Source of the DNA: Stromatinia cepivora
Taxonomy: Eukaryota > Ascomycota > Leotiomycetes > Helotiales > Sclerotiniaceae
Assembly: GCA_014898415.1 (NCBI GenBank)
Contig: RCTD01000008.1
Coordinates: 1,736,001 to 1,800,000 of the forward strand
Length of the DNA stretch: 64,000 nucleotides
Direction of reading: 5' to 3'
The notes beneath the pieces were generated by a model. The model searched no databases, had not been told where the DNA came from, and saw only the letters and a list, made by a program, of their open reading frames with translations. The translations under genes and the position numbers were made by a program. Below, in pieces: positions 10,947 through 24,244 of the stretch; positions within the stretch are counted from its first letter, which is position 1, and every line of letters begins with the position of its first letter.

Positions 10947-11256
10947 TATCACGGGATAGTATGATTACAGAGCACTTTCAGGGATCGGGGAATAGGTGGT
11001 ATATGTGATTGGTAGAGTAAATAGAATTGAATGATTTGTTTTTGATTATATAGATCGAGAGCTGTATATATAGAACAAATGAATGGTTATTTAGTTAGTG
11101 AATATTTTGATTAGGTTTGATCTTTATTTATTAGTATATTAGGATTATTTTGTTAATTGAAGAGATTGGTAAGATTTAGAAGCTTCTTTATTTCGATTGG
11201 AAAATATATCTTTGATTTTTTGTAGGATATAGAGGATTGTAAGGTTTTTTATGATA
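10947..11256 (+). repeat. Left LTR of element A
   Basis: 310 bp, starting TATCACGGGATAGTATGATT. It aligns along its length with 17282-17579 and 54439-54747. Shared blocks include TTCAGGGATCGGGGAATAG and TTTTTGATTATATAGATC. The right end reads TTTTATGATA where the 17.6-kb LTR still has TTCCGTGACA, so four sites have changed by transition. The + strand is G-rich and C-poor. Confidence 0.88.
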
Positions 11257-14200
11257 TACTTTTCAGATCGAAAAGTGATCTGTAATAAATAGAAAGATAT
11301 AGAAAGTAATAATTCAAATGATTTATAAAAGAATATATAAAGTAATTATAGATAGATATCAATAAAAGAGTAATATAATGTATAAATCTGAAATGATTTT
11401 GGTAGTTTTGGAATAAAAGAGAATTTAATTATATAAAAATCACAAATATCTTTTGATTTTGGATGGCTATTTGTATGTAATATTCTTCGAAATTAAGTTT
11501 TTGTTAAAAGAGTATAAAAGAATGATTAATTTTGTAGTATAATAATTGAAAAATGCTTATAGTTATTAGATTATAATATATTGATTATAATAGCGAAATA
11601 AAATGAATGAATTTTTAAAGATATATAAATAATCTTTTTATATTTTTGTTTTTTATTTTAATTAAGTTTTTATTGATTATTATTATATTTAAGATTTCGG
11701 AGGTTAAAAAGATTAAACAAGCGAATTTCAATTGTATTAGGCAAATAATAGTTGAGAAAAAGGTTTTGAAAGAATTGAATATAAAAAAGGATTCTAGTAT
11801 TTCTTTGAGGAATTAATAAATCAAATAAAGAGAATTAATGAATTTGATATAGATATCAGATCAAGATATTGATCTTCGAGAGTTTAGTTTAATTAATTCT
11901 TTATTTAGAATAATATATAATTATTTATTTTAGAGACCGTTTTTTTTATAAAGGGAATTATTATTCATCATAATTAATTATCTATTATGAATTCAGATAG
12001 TAATTTGAAAGTAGATTTTGTTTTTGAATTCTATTATATAATTGAAAGGTTTTATTAATCCTATATTTGTAATTATTAAAACAAAAATTATTTGATAAAG
12101 GAAAATAAAGAAAAAGGGTTTCTTTATCTAATAATGATTTATTCGATTCATTAATATTAGGATTTTCGAATGATAAATCAAATGAAAAAGAGAAAAAAAA
12201 AATATTATCGAAAGTTGCCGATTTTTTAATCAAAATAAAGAATAAAAGGAATTATAAGAAAAAGAATAATCATTTATATATTCGATATATAAAATCATTA
12301 ATCATTGAAAGATATAATTTCTATAATAAATACTTTGTTGATTTTTCTAAACTGAATAATCATTAGTATTAAAATTATAATATTTATTTATATATTCCTT
12401 TACCAATTTTTCTTTATCCTTTAATAGATTATTATATCGTTATTTATCAACAAAATTCGAAAATAAATTCTTTGTTTACTCTTTACTTTTATAATATACT
12501 AATCATTGATTATATAATTCAAATAGAAATGCAAAATTATAATAAAAATAATATTGAAGATCGAAAAGAAAAAAAAGTTATTTTTTTACTTTTATATTAT
12601 CGTTTCCCCTTTCCTTATTATATTATTTATTGGAATCCTTGAAAGATTGAATGAAAGAAATATATCGTAATTTCGAAAAGTAATAACAAAAATAAAAGAA
12701 AAAAAATAATGAATAAGAAAAAAAGAAAATAATAAATAATATATTCAAAGAAAAAGGAAAGAAGAAATAATTTTTTAATTTTTATAATATCAATGACTCC
12801 AGTAGCTCCGATTATTCTAATTGTTCTTCATTTATTGATTGTTACAGATAATCCTGAAACTTTTTTATTTGAATTTCAAATTATTAAGCTTAAAAAGAAA
12901 CTTATTTTTTTTAAAAAATTAAAAAATTAAAAATAAAAAAAAGATTAATCTTAATTGTTCTTTGTTTTTTGATAAGTATAAAGTATAAGAATTGAAATAC
13001 ATTATAGAAAAATATAATAATCTAGAATATCAAATAAAATTCATTTTATCTATACTAAAAAGAAGAATTACAAATTCCAGATTATTGTTATTCAAGAAAT
13101 ATAGAATTGTTATAATTTTTTTGGATATATATTCGATCTCAAGAAGTTCTATTTTAGTAATCGAAATGGTTATGATATCCTGTTTAGAAGTTTTCTATAT
13201 AATTAAATTATCAAAAGGGGATATAATGTATTTTTGGAATAATCAATAAATATTTGGATCATTTGTAAAAGAAGTATTTGAGAAGATAAAAAATTGTGAT
13301 ATTTGATTATTATTATATTGAATTATAAGAAATTTTGTATTTTAGAGATATTATAAATAATAATCGATAGTTTTCATATAATCATTTAATAAATTGATCA
13401 AATAATGATTTAATTGTAAAACAATGAATGATATATCTATTTTTATAATGATTGTAATATATAATATTGATTTCATTTTCTTTTGATATATTTTGATAAT
13501 ATATATAGGAATTTGATCTTGATTTTTTTGAAATACTATTATTGAAAGTAGTATATTTATTATTTTATTTATTGTTTTGAATTTTTTAATAATCTTTTTA
13601 ATACATATATTATAAACTAATTATAGTTTTCTTTTGAATCGATTATAAAGTATATATATATATTTAGAAATTATTTAGTATTTTCTAGATCTTGTAATTT
13701 ATATATAGTTTTAATTCCTTTAATGATTTTTATAATAATTAATTCGTTTTTTTTATAATAAATAATTTGAATATCATTTACAAAGAAAAGAATTATAATA
13801 ATATATTCTAGATTAATATATAAATATAATTTTTTTTGGTATTATATCAATCCCAACTTCTTGAATATCCAAATGAAATCTCTAAATTATATAACTAAGG
13901 AATTTTATAGATTATATAAAATTCAATCAATTATAATATTTTTGTTTGGGATTTTATATTTATCAAATAAATAATATATAATTAAAATATTAGAAGGATT
14001 ATATAGAATATTGATAAAGATATTGATTACATTATATTATTTGATTTCGAGATTGTATTTAACAATAATTATTATTACGATTTGAAATAATCAATCTATC
14101 AATATAATAGTATAAATAATTTCAATAATATTTTTAATCTAAAGATCTTTTTGTATTATTAAATATAAATAATTATAAATGATTAAATTTTGATTATTAT

Positions 14201-17200
14201 ATTTATATATAAATATTTATTGAAAAGGAATCGGTTTTGTAAATTCCAATTCAAAATCGTTTTCATATTAGATTTCCTAATCTTAAAATTATTAATCTCA
14301 AAATTGTAATCCTATTTGAATTAATATTTTATTTAATGATTTTCTAATTGATAATAAAAACAAAATAACTTTAAAATTACAAATATATAAATTCAAGAAA
14401 GTAATATTATTTGTAATCTATTGATTATAAATCAAATAAAAAGTAATAATAATTTTACTTCAATTTCAATAATAATTATATTATAAATTATTATAAATTG
14501 AAAATATTTCTTTATATTATTTATTTCTTATTGATTAGATCAAAATATAAAATGAAAATTGTTTAAATAAAATAAATTTATTAAGTTTGTTCTTTGAAAT
14601 ATAATAATTCTTATATAAAATCCAGTATTGAAATTGTTTTTTTTAATGATATTACTATATATATAATTATTTTCATATATATATTAATTGCTTTAAAATA
14701 CAAGAATCAAATGACTTCCAGAAAAAAAATAACCCCGAATAATAATCGTATAATTGAAATTGAGATGGATTGATTTAAGCCCTGAATATTTCAATCATCA
14801 TAATACAAATTCTTTTAAATATCGATTCGAAATTATGAATCCAAAAATCCTTTATAAATCAATCAAATGAATATATAGAATACAATAATCTTTATAATAA
14901 TTGGATTTCTTTTATAGAATACTTTGATTGATTATTTTAATATATATATTTCTTTTTGGAATATTAAAATTGATCAATTGAAATAATCTTTAGATTATTT
15001 TTGTATATATTATAAAGAATTTCAATAATATAATCAATAAATTTATATTCTATATTCCTTATATTAATATATTCAATGATATCGGGATCTATATTATTAT
15101 TATAAATATTTTTTTAAATAATATTAATATCTTTATTTACAAGATATAATTACTTTTCAATAAAAATATCGGGTTTTTTGATTTCTTTAATAGAAGAATT
15201 AATTAATATTTGTATATCTTTATTATATATCTTATTATTACTATTTAAAGGATTAAATGAATTGAATAATCCTAAATTGATTTCTTTATTCCTATTATCA
15301 TTTCTTAAATCTATATCTATTTCCGAGATTAGTTTATTTGTAAATAATAGATCTGAAATATATTTGATAAATAAATCAAAGATTTTTCGATTTATGAAAA
15401 TAAATAAATAAATAAAATTATTATGATTATCTTTGTTTTGAATAATCATTTCATTCATATCGATATGATTTTGTATATTAAAAACTTTAATAAATTATTT
15501 AAACTTTTCTATAATATGAATATCGATCATTTGATTAATGGAATCTATATAATAAATGAATTCTTTATTAAATATTATATTTCAAATAATAATAATTTTA
15601 TTGAATTTGGATATTCATATATAATAGATCAATATACTTAGGATATAATTCATTAAATACTCAATATATATTCAAGGATTGGTTTTATATTTTTTTTTTA
15701 ATTCCAATTTCTTTGTTTTTATTCAAAAGATAAACTCAGTATTTATACCTATAGATTCTATTTCAATTGAAATAAAGATTGTCAAATATTTTCTTTATGA
15801 ATAAAGGATTATCTTTACAAAAGTAATCACAAAATCATATATTGAATACTTCATTAAACAATTTAAAGAATTTAACTTTCAAAAAACTTATATTATATAA
15901 ATAAATCACAGCTTATATCATTTCCATTTATAATTTATCCAATAAATCTATTATAATCCGCATTTTTATATATTTTATAATTATTTCTTATCCTATATAT
16001 TCTAATTCTTTATTAAATTCATATATATAAAACAGAAATAACTCAAATTCGATACCTTCTTATTCAATTCATTTCTCAAATAATATTACTTTTATAATTC
16101 CAATAATAGATATATTATTATCCTATTTGATTCCTATAATTGTTAAACTATATTTATAATGAATCCAAATTACAAAGCTTTGAATAATTACAAATACTTC
16201 ATTGCATGTCTTATAATAAATTAAATATAAAAAAATCTTATTATTATATATTTCTTTGAATAATAGAAATTATAATATATTGTTGTATTTTTTATCGAGA
16301 TAAAAAAGATCCTATTGGATTTTGTAAAAAATTTGAAATAGCTAATAATCATTTGAAATATAAAAGATGATTTGTTTTATATAAATATAAATACAATCAA
16401 TACAATTGAAACAAATGATACTTTTTATTTTGATATTTTATATTACAAATACTAAATATTCAAGAATTTCCTTTTCTAAATGCTTAAAATATTCATATTA
16501 TATTTCATTTGTATCTTCCCTTAAAAGAAATAAATTATAAAAACGATAGAATACTTTATTTATTTTTCTATTTATTATCGAATATATTATAAAAGGATTG
16601 TTTATAAAAATAAATAAAAGAATATTCGAATAAATAAAGAATAATTTGTATTCTAAAAATACAAGATTTTCAATATGAATATATTAAACTTCAATTAAAA
16701 AAGATAAATTGGAAAAAGATTTTCTAAAAGATAATTGAAAACAAAATAACAAGTCTACTAAAAACAAACCCCGATATATTATTATCAGAATCTTTTATCT
16801 TTGTATCTCTATGTGTATCTTTTTTGGATTGAATCATTACAAGATATTCTAAGAATTCCTTTTGATATTAAATTTGCTTTTTTCGATTATATTTAATTTG
16901 AAGATTAATAATAAAGAATAAAATAAATGATTTGGTTAAAAATCAATCGATCTGAATATAAATAGGCTTATTCATTAAATCAAAATTTGAAAAAAATATA
17001 ACTGATATAAAAACAAACGGATCGTTCTTTAGATTAATCGAATTCCAGATTTCTTAAATTTGATCTTTATTTTTCAAATATAAATACTATTTCGATTATT
17101 GAATATAGATTATAAAAAAAAGATTGTTTTGATCCTTTACTATATTGAATAAAAGTAATTGAATTGATATAAATATTGAATTATAAATAAAATAATAATG

Positions 17201-17281
17201 ATATTTAAAGAATAATCTTTTGAATATTCAATAATCATTAGATAAAAGATTATATAGATTAAAGATTATTGGGTTCATAAT
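11257..17281 (+). pseudogene. Internal region of element A, proteins not recognised
   Basis: Six kilobases between the LTRs, full of stops. The clearest coding-like segment is on the + strand from 12113. It reads NDLFDSLILGFSNDKSNEKE and then a long hydrophilic stretch to about 12640, interrupted by few stops. Other open segments are 12992-13249 (85 codons), 15178-15411 and 15423-15641. The antisense of 15150-15458 is also open, so strand choice is not certain. The stretch 15150-16700 is shared with the copy at 55540-56860. I looked for RT (YxDD), integrase (HHCC, DDE) and protease (DSG/DTG) motifs and found none I would defend. What this element encoded is unknown. Confidence 0.45.
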
Positions 17282-17579
17282 TATTATAGGATAATATAAT
17301 TATAAAATACTTTCAGGGATCGGGGAATAGATGATATATATGATTAATAAAATAAATAGAATCAAATGATTTGTTTTTGATTATATAGATCAAGGATTGT
17401 ATATATAAAACAAATGAATAATTATCTAATTAATGAATATCTTGATTAAATTAAATCTTTATTTATTAGTATATCAAGATTATCTTATCAATTGAAGAGA
17501 TTAATAAGGTCTAAAAGCTTCTTTATTCCGATTGGAAAGTATATTTTGATTCTTTGTAGGATACAGGCTTTCCGTGACA
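17282..17579 (+). repeat. Right LTR of element A
   Basis: 298 bp ending ATACAGGCTTTCCGTGACA. It keeps the native 3' end but its 5' end is more mutated (TATTATAGGATAATATAATT against TATCACGGGATAGTATGATT in the left LTR). The two LTRs were identical at insertion and now differ largely by transitions at different ends. Confidence 0.88.
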
Positions 17580-17584
17580 AAATA

Positions 17585-18500
17585 TTGATATAAAATTAAT
17601 TTATATAATATATTATAAAATTAATCAATAATAATATTAATAACAAAGAAACCCCCCCAAAAAATATAATTATAAATGAATAATTTCGGATAATAAATAA
17701 AGAATTAATTATTGTATTTTTAAATATTATTTATTATAATAATTGAATTCATTATTAATTATTAAATAATTTGTTATTAAATATTAAGATTATTATAATG
17801 ATAAAAACAAATCGAAATATAATTTTGAGTTTTCAAATAAATTATTAAATATTATCTTTGATATTATTTTAGATATAGAAAATTTTGATAAGGAAAAATA
17901 ATTATTATAAAATTTTCAATAATTGATTTTTAATAAAGTTCATAATTTTCTAAGTAAGATTTATATTAATTATAAATATAATTTCTTTAATAGATTGAAT
18001 AATATATATATATATATATAATGAAAAATATTTATCAATTTTTTTTATTTAAAAAAATACATATATTTATTTTAATATTTATTAAAAATTTAATTAAATT
18101 ATATTTTATTGTAATTAAATATTCTAGAACTTATTATTTATAAATCTCAATTCCTTTTTATATAAATTGATTTCAAAATTCAAATTTTTTGATAATTCTA
18201 TAATAATTATAATCTTCAATTTTATAGATATTATATTTTGAATTATATTTATCAAAAACGATTTGAAGCTTTTTTATTACTATTAGGATTATTTTTTATT
18301 AAGGTTAATAAATATCAATATAATATTATATTATAATAATAATCAAAATTAAATTGTTCAAAAAATATGTATCAAAATCAATCTTTAATTATATAAATAT
18401 TTTTTTCCTTTTATTTGCAAATTTTATATTCATCATAATAACAATCTTTATATTTGTATTATATATAATTTTTCTGATAATTATTATTGTTAATATATTA
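17585..18500. other. AT-rich stretch with (AT)n run
   Basis: No coding signal. A run of eight Cs lies near 17651-17658 and an (AT)n microsatellite at about 18002-18020. The remainder is A/T runs. Nothing else seen. Confidence 0.45.
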
Positions 18501-18539
18501 AAATTTATAAGATAATTAATATAATCTTAATATTTTCGT

Positions 18540-18900
18540 TGTAATTTAATAAATATCATTTTAAATACTTCAAAATAATAATATTTTTAAGAAAAATATC
18601 TCTTTATAATAAAATAATAATATTGCAATAAATTTAAAGAAATTTCATATTTTCATTATATTCTCTAATATAAAATTCATAAATCATTATGAATCTTCAA
18701 ATATTATATTCGAATTTATATAATACTATTAATACTATAATTATATAATTCGTACTACGATCATATAATATTATTTGTATTACGATTATATAATTCGTAC
18801 TACAATCATATAATATTATTCATATTACGATCATATAATATTATTCGTACTACGATCGAAATCATCGATACAGGGGTATTCGAATAAAGAATCTTTATGA
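18540..18900 (+). repeat. Repeat T, copy 1 (inverted relative to 50.7 kb)
   Basis: This segment aligns, as its reverse complement, with about 50716-51060. Both copies include the 25-bp array described separately and a unique part (here 18540-18720). The + strand text GAAATCATCGATACAGGGG just beyond the array also has a diverged match at 50716. This may be the end of a transposon, but no terminal repeat or target duplication was established. Confidence 0.65.
18748..18858 (+). repeat. 25-bp tandem array
   Basis: About four and a half units of ATTCGTACTACGATCATATAATATT in tandem: 18748-18772, a 20-bp shortened unit 18773-18792, 18793-18817, 18818-18842 and a partial unit to 18858. Units differ by C/T changes (CGTACTACGATC against TGTATTACGATT), the same transitions seen elsewhere. 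A more decayed array in inverted orientation lies near 50780-50850. Confidence 0.85.
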
Positions 18901-19270
18901 TATTAATCAAGATAATTGGAATGATGAATCTTTATTCAAATCGACGAATAAGAATAAGGTATTGATATATGAAGGAATTCAAAAAGGGATATAGGAAGGC
19001 TATACCCTCAATATTGAAGGTTAAGAATCTAAATCCGAATATTATTCAGTATTATTAATTGTATATAATATAATACCCCTATACAACCCTATATTATTAT
19101 TATAACTTCATAATTGCTTATTCCATTATAGTCTCCGAGCCACTACTTCCAAATTATAAGGTTTATCACCTTCAAATACGTGACCTCCAACAATTTTGAT
19201 GAATTCAATTAGAGATATTTGAAAAAAGGATATATAAAATCGGTATATGTGGGGAGGGGGTATTTGAAAA
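18860..19270. other. Less AT-rich island, no gene recognised
   Basis: Composition is visibly more balanced than the surroundings, with words such as GAAGGCTATACCCTCAATAT, TCTCCGAGCCACTACTTCC and ACGTGACCTCC, ending in a G-rich GTGGGGAGGGGG at about 19250-19261. Frames are short. One + frame reads KEFKKGYRKAIPSILKVKNL around 18970-19035. It could be spared unique DNA between repeats or the GC-richer end of a transposon. Confidence 0.35.
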
Positions 19271-20400
19271 ATAAAATGAGAATTATTATTTTTAAAAAAA
19301 AATAATAAAAGAATTTTATTATAAAGAATATAAAAGGAAATAAAGAAGATATTATTTTATAAATTTATTAAAAGGGATTTGGGCGATAATAATTTGGATA
19401 AAGGGAAATTTTTAGAAAAAAACGTAATGAATTAATAAAAGGGAGTAAATTTGATGATATTTATGATATTGATAATAAAGAAAGAAGTAGATAATAATAT
19501 TATTGATGTTTTTGATGATAAATTATTATCGATATTGATTAGAGTGTTTAAGATTATAAAAATGATGAAGTTTAGGAATAAATAAATGATGATAGAGAGG
19601 TATATATTTGATTATTGTTTGTTTGTATTATTATTTTTTATATAAATGATAATTTAAGTATATATTGATTTTTGTTAATGATGTTTTGAAAAAGTATAAA
19701 TTAAAAGTATAAAAGAGATAATTTCATTTATATAATAATATATAATAGAATAATACTTTTATTCAATATTTTCAAAAATACTTTACAATTTTTATAAATA
19801 TTGTTTTTTATTATTTTTTCTTTTCAAGTTCTTTATATACATATATTTTATTTATTTAGTATTTGAAAAATATTTAATTTATTAATCTCTTTATTATTTA
19901 TATTAGAATATTTTGAATCGAATATTACTTTAGAAAATATGATATATAACTTTAATATCTTTATTTGTATAAAATGTTATAATATAATAGTATATATAAT
20001 AACTTGAATTATATAAATTATATAATATATAATTAAAATATATAAAATCATTATAAAAGAGGGATGAAAATATTATATATATAAGAGGAGATTATTTGTT
20101 ATATAAATAAAGCAAGAATAAATGAAAAACTTATAAAATATATAATTATTTTAAAATTAAGTTTTATATTAAATTTTTAATTAAATAATATAAATCGATA
20201 TAATAGAAAAAAATTGATTTTGATAAAATAATATAAATAGTATAAATAGCTTCGATTTTTCAAATTAATTCTCAATCAATCCTTTAGATATATTTAATTT
20301 GGAACTTTTTTAATAATGATTTAATTTATTCAACTTATCTCTTATTTTTATTATCATTATTATTATTATTATTATTTTTAGAAATATTTGTTATTAATCA
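19270..20400. other. Strongly G-over-C skewed AT-rich stretch
   Basis: Between 19380 and 19700 the + strand has many Gs and almost no Cs (for example GATGATATTTATGATATTG). It has no defensible gene. The rest, to 20400, is A/T runs with an ATT microsatellite near 20350-20378. Confidence 0.4.
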
Positions 20401-21300
20401 AATTGATAATATTGAAAAAAAGATTATATATTAAAAATATAATAATTTTAATAAATGAAAATTTATTTATAAAATTGAATTATAAAGATTTATTATTATT
20501 TTAAATCTATTATATTTATTTTATATTTTTTAAAGATTTTTATAAACAATTTGTTATAAAAATGAAGTATTTCTTTAATAATTTTTAATTAAAATAAATG
20601 AAAATAATAATATTATATTATATAAAGATATACTATTAAATATATTTTCAAAAGATATTAATGATTATTTTTTGATAAAATTATAGAATATATTAAAATA
20701 TTATTATTCAAAATTATTTTATTAAAGATTTTATTGATAACCATTTTGATTATCCAAATTACAAAAATGATATTATTGAATTTAATAATTTTTATTAATT
20801 TTATAATTTGATCTATAAAAACATTTATTATTATTCAAATCTTTTAATATATCAATTTGGTTTTTTTTATAATCCCTAATAAAATAATTGAAAAGCTTAT
20901 AATAATAATAAAGATTTTAATAATATTCTTAATTTCTTTTTACAGAATTAAATCGAATGAAGATTTCTAAAATTATTATAGATTAATAATATTAATTGAA
21001 TTTGATTATATTAATTAAAAATAGATTTCAAAAAAAAAATTATAATATTCGTTTTCCTTAATTTGTATCTGAAATTTTTTTTATCTCTCTTAATATTAAT
21101 AATCAAATAAAAATTCGAATCCTTTTCAAATAATATTTTTAATTTATTCATAACTTTTAATTTTATAATCAGAATTATCTTTTAAAAGAATTTATCACAA
21201 AATTGATCTAAATATTTCAATTCTATATAAAATATCAAAAAAAGATTTTTATTATTTATTTTAAATCTGTTAAATTTAATTATAATTTTTTATTCAATAT
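20400..21300 (+). repeat. Repeat Z, copy 1
   Basis: This aligns in the same orientation with about 33150-34020. Shared landmarks include ATAAAATTGAATTATAAAGA, TTATAGAATATATTAAAATA and TTCGAAT followed by TTTATTCATAA. Copies differ by transitions and small gaps. No protein is recognisable. Confidence 0.65.
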
Positions 21301-22190
21301 TTATCAAAATATAAAAACTATTAAACTTTATAAGAAAATCAATAATTACAATAAATTCAAAAATATTTTATATAATTCTCTTTATATTCTTTTATTATAT
21401 AATATTATTCAATGGAGAAATTATATATAATAACTTTTTCTAATTAAAAAAAAACAATAATATTATTTTTTTAATAGATTTGTAAATCAAATTTCTATTT
21501 TTATATTTATTTTGATATATCAAAATATTCGATTTTTCGTTTTTGAAAAGTTTTAAATTCTGTATAATCTATTAAAATCGATTTTAAAATTGATTTGAAT
21601 TATTATAAATATCAAAAATAATTGATTCTCTACTTTAATATTGTGAATAAACAAATTCTATTTTTTTTTAATATTAACAAATTTATTATAATCTAATTTC
21701 AAAATTTATTCGATAATATCGAATAAATGAATTATATAATTTTCAGCGATTATATTTTTGAATAAATAGAATATAAAAATAAGATTTTTGATTTTTATAT
21801 TTTCCAAAATAAATAATTCATATATGAATAATTAGCAATAATTAAAAATCTTCTAAATATAAATTTTATGATTATTTGTAATAATAATTAATAAAGAAAA
21901 TATAAAAAAAACCCAAAAATCTATTATTATAAAGAATAATTTCAATAAATATAAAATCGAAATTCTAGAATTTAAAATATACTTTAAATTTTATATAAAG
22001 GGTATTATAAATATTAATTTCTATATCAAAGATTCGAATATAAAAATAAAAACGAAAACAAAAATTAAAACAAAAATGAAAATGAAAATAAAGATAAAGA
22101 AAAAATTCAAATCGGAGATATTTTGTATATTGTAATTTAAATGAATATATTATTAATTAAGAATATAAAAGTTTTTCTTTTCATTTATAA
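21300..22190. other. AT-rich stretch with A-rich tract
   Basis: No gene seen. An A-rich, almost T-free tract lies at about 22040-22110 (repeated AAAACG, AAAATG, AAAGATA). It may be the internal edge of the repeat that ends at the LTR-like copy at 22.2 kb. Confidence 0.4.
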
Positions 22191-22430
22191 TTTATTATAA
22201 AAATAGAACTAAATTGTTTTTTCAAAACAACAAAATCTTTTGAAAGATAAAATATATTATAATAATATTGAATAGGTATTAAATTGATAAAATAATATTT
22301 TCTATAAAAGAAAAGAAAGAATATACAGAAAAATCTACGATTATATAAAAGATAATAAATACATAAAGTATTTGTATCAATTAGAAAACAGATAATGAAT
22401 CCATAATAATATTAATATTATCGATTTATA
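22190..22430 (+). repeat. LTR-like repeat L, copy 1
   Basis: This aligns with 34985-35230 over about 230 bp and with 24245-24480 over a shorter part. Shared landmarks are AAATTGTTTTTT, then the TATA-box-like GATTATATAAA, then GATAATAAATA and AATGAATC. A TATA motif in the middle of a short dispersed repeat flanking coding-like DNA fits an LTR, but termini and target duplications could not be defined. Confidence 0.6.
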
Positions 22431-24200
22431 TAATGTTAAAATTCTTTGAGATATTGATATAATTGAAATCTTTAAAATAAATTTTATTATTTATATAGTA
22501 AATAAATTTAATCGAAATAAAGAATATTGGATTTTGTAATAAAATAATAATTATAGAAAAATTTATAAAGATTATATCAAAATCTAAAGCATTGATAGAA
22601 ATTTATTTATTATTAAGATTTTTTATAATATTATATATAAAATGAAATATAAATATTGAAAATACATTATCAACAAAATCAAAAACAATAAATGATTTTA
22701 TAAAAGCATTAATTAATATAAATTAAAATTTAATTTTAAATTGTTTTTATTATTTATTAATAGTTTGATAATGAATAATATAATAAAAAAGTAGAAACTT
22801 TATATATTTTGATATTAAATCATTTAAATATAAATGTGATTCATCGATCAATTAACAAAATAATATAACTTTCAAATAATTCAATTTGATTTTGAATAAA
22901 GAAATAAAAAGAAATATTATCGATGTTTTTAATATATTATCAAAGATTAATAGAATTATAATATGATTATTTAAAATCCATCGAGAATTGATTAAATGTA
23001 TAATATATAATTTATAATTGTTATTTAATTTATAATTTTCTTTTTACATTTGGAAACTTATTAAGATTGTAATATTTTTTAAAATGAATAAAAAAAAATT
23101 CTTTAATTCGTTTTTGAAAATTCATTATATTTATTTTTTTTTATTTCTAAAAATTTGGAATATATTAATATTAAAGAAAAGGATTTAATAAACAACATCT
23201 ATATATGATATTTTGAATTTGTAATATAATTTTTTTTAAGAAAAATTATAAATCTAATTCTTAGTTTTGTATGTAATATTAAAATAATTATATTTCAAGG
23301 ATTAAAGATTATTATAATTATTATAAATATTTAAAATACTTTTAATATTTTTTTAAAACAATTATTATTTAATTGAATGATTGAATTATTTAATTGAATA
23401 ATTAAATAAAGATAGATTTTTTTAAATTTAGAAATTCTTTTTTCATTCATAAATTTATTAAGGTATATTTAAACAATTTTGTTATATTAAATTATAAAAT
23501 AATTTGTAAAAAATTTATTTTTATTTACTTTATATATATTTCAATTTGTAGAAAGTTTTTTTATAGAATAGCAAATTCTAGTTTAGTTACATAAATAACT
23601 CCTATATTTATAAATTTCAAAATTATTTTATAAAAATATTTGTTTTTTTTTTAAAAAAATAAAAAGTATTATAACTTGAAAAGATAAAAATAAAATCTAT
23701 TTTATATTTGAAAAATTAGAAATGATTTATATACTTAAAAAAAGAATCATTTTAGTTTATTATATATAATAAACAAAAATTTTATTATTATTTTTATTAT
23801 TATGATTAAAAAAAAAAGGTTTCAATTTGTTTTATAATAATTAAAAATATAATTTGATAGAAAATTAATATTTCGAAGTTATATTATAAAAAAAATCATA
23901 AAATTTGATATATAATTCATTATATTGAAAATCTTATTAAAATCGTTAATAATTTATTTATTTTAATATTATAAAAATTATTATTATTTATATTTTTTTC
24001 TTTTTAATATATAGAATAAATTTTAATATTTGGATTTCATTATTTTAATTATTCTTTAATAATAAATATCAAAACAGAAAAATATATTAATTTTATTAAT
24101 AAGATTTTAATTATAATTTTAAAGGATATTTTATTAATTTCAAAATATTGATATTTTTTTAATAATATAATTTCTGCAAAAATCATATTATAATTTGTAT
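22430..24200 (-). repeat. Repeat X, copy 1
   Basis: One of four copies of an unclassified repeat. It is colinear with 36960-38800 and 53440-54438, and inverted relative to 28700-31600. Shared words include AATATTGAAAA, AATTGTTATTTAAT and AATTCGTTTTTGAAAA. Coding potential in the better copies lies on the - strand. This copy starts directly after LTR-like copy 1, so X may be internal to that LTR family. Confidence 0.65.
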
Positions 24201-24244
24201 TCCAAACTCAACTAATCAATATTTTATATTTTTTAATCAAAAAT

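Larger units (their letters stand above)
10947..17579 (+). mobile_element. Complete decayed LTR retrotransposon (element A) with 5-bp target duplication
   Basis: Two direct repeats of about 300 bp lie 6.0 kb apart (10947-11256 and 17282-17579). They bound a 6,633-bp unit flanked on both sides by AAATA (10942-10946 and 17580-17584). The right end reads CCGTGACA. The left end reads TATCACGGG, explained as TGTCACGGG with one G to A change, so the original ends were TG...CA. This is the signature of an LTR retrotransposon insertion. Stretches of the inside stay open on the + strand (for example 12113-12360 and 12992-13249), but I cannot identify Gag, RT or integrase, so superfamily is open. A truncated copy lies at 54439-56860. 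The orientation is taken from the + strand coding potential and is uncertain. Confidence 0.85.

Noticed and set aside
10947..17579. Assigning element A to gypsy or copia
   Set aside because: I searched both strands for YxDD, HHCC, DSG/DTG and DDE patterns and found nothing consistent in order and frame.
18748..18858. CRISPR array
   Set aside because: Units are contiguous 25-mers without spacers, one unit is shortened, and the host appears to be a eukaryote.
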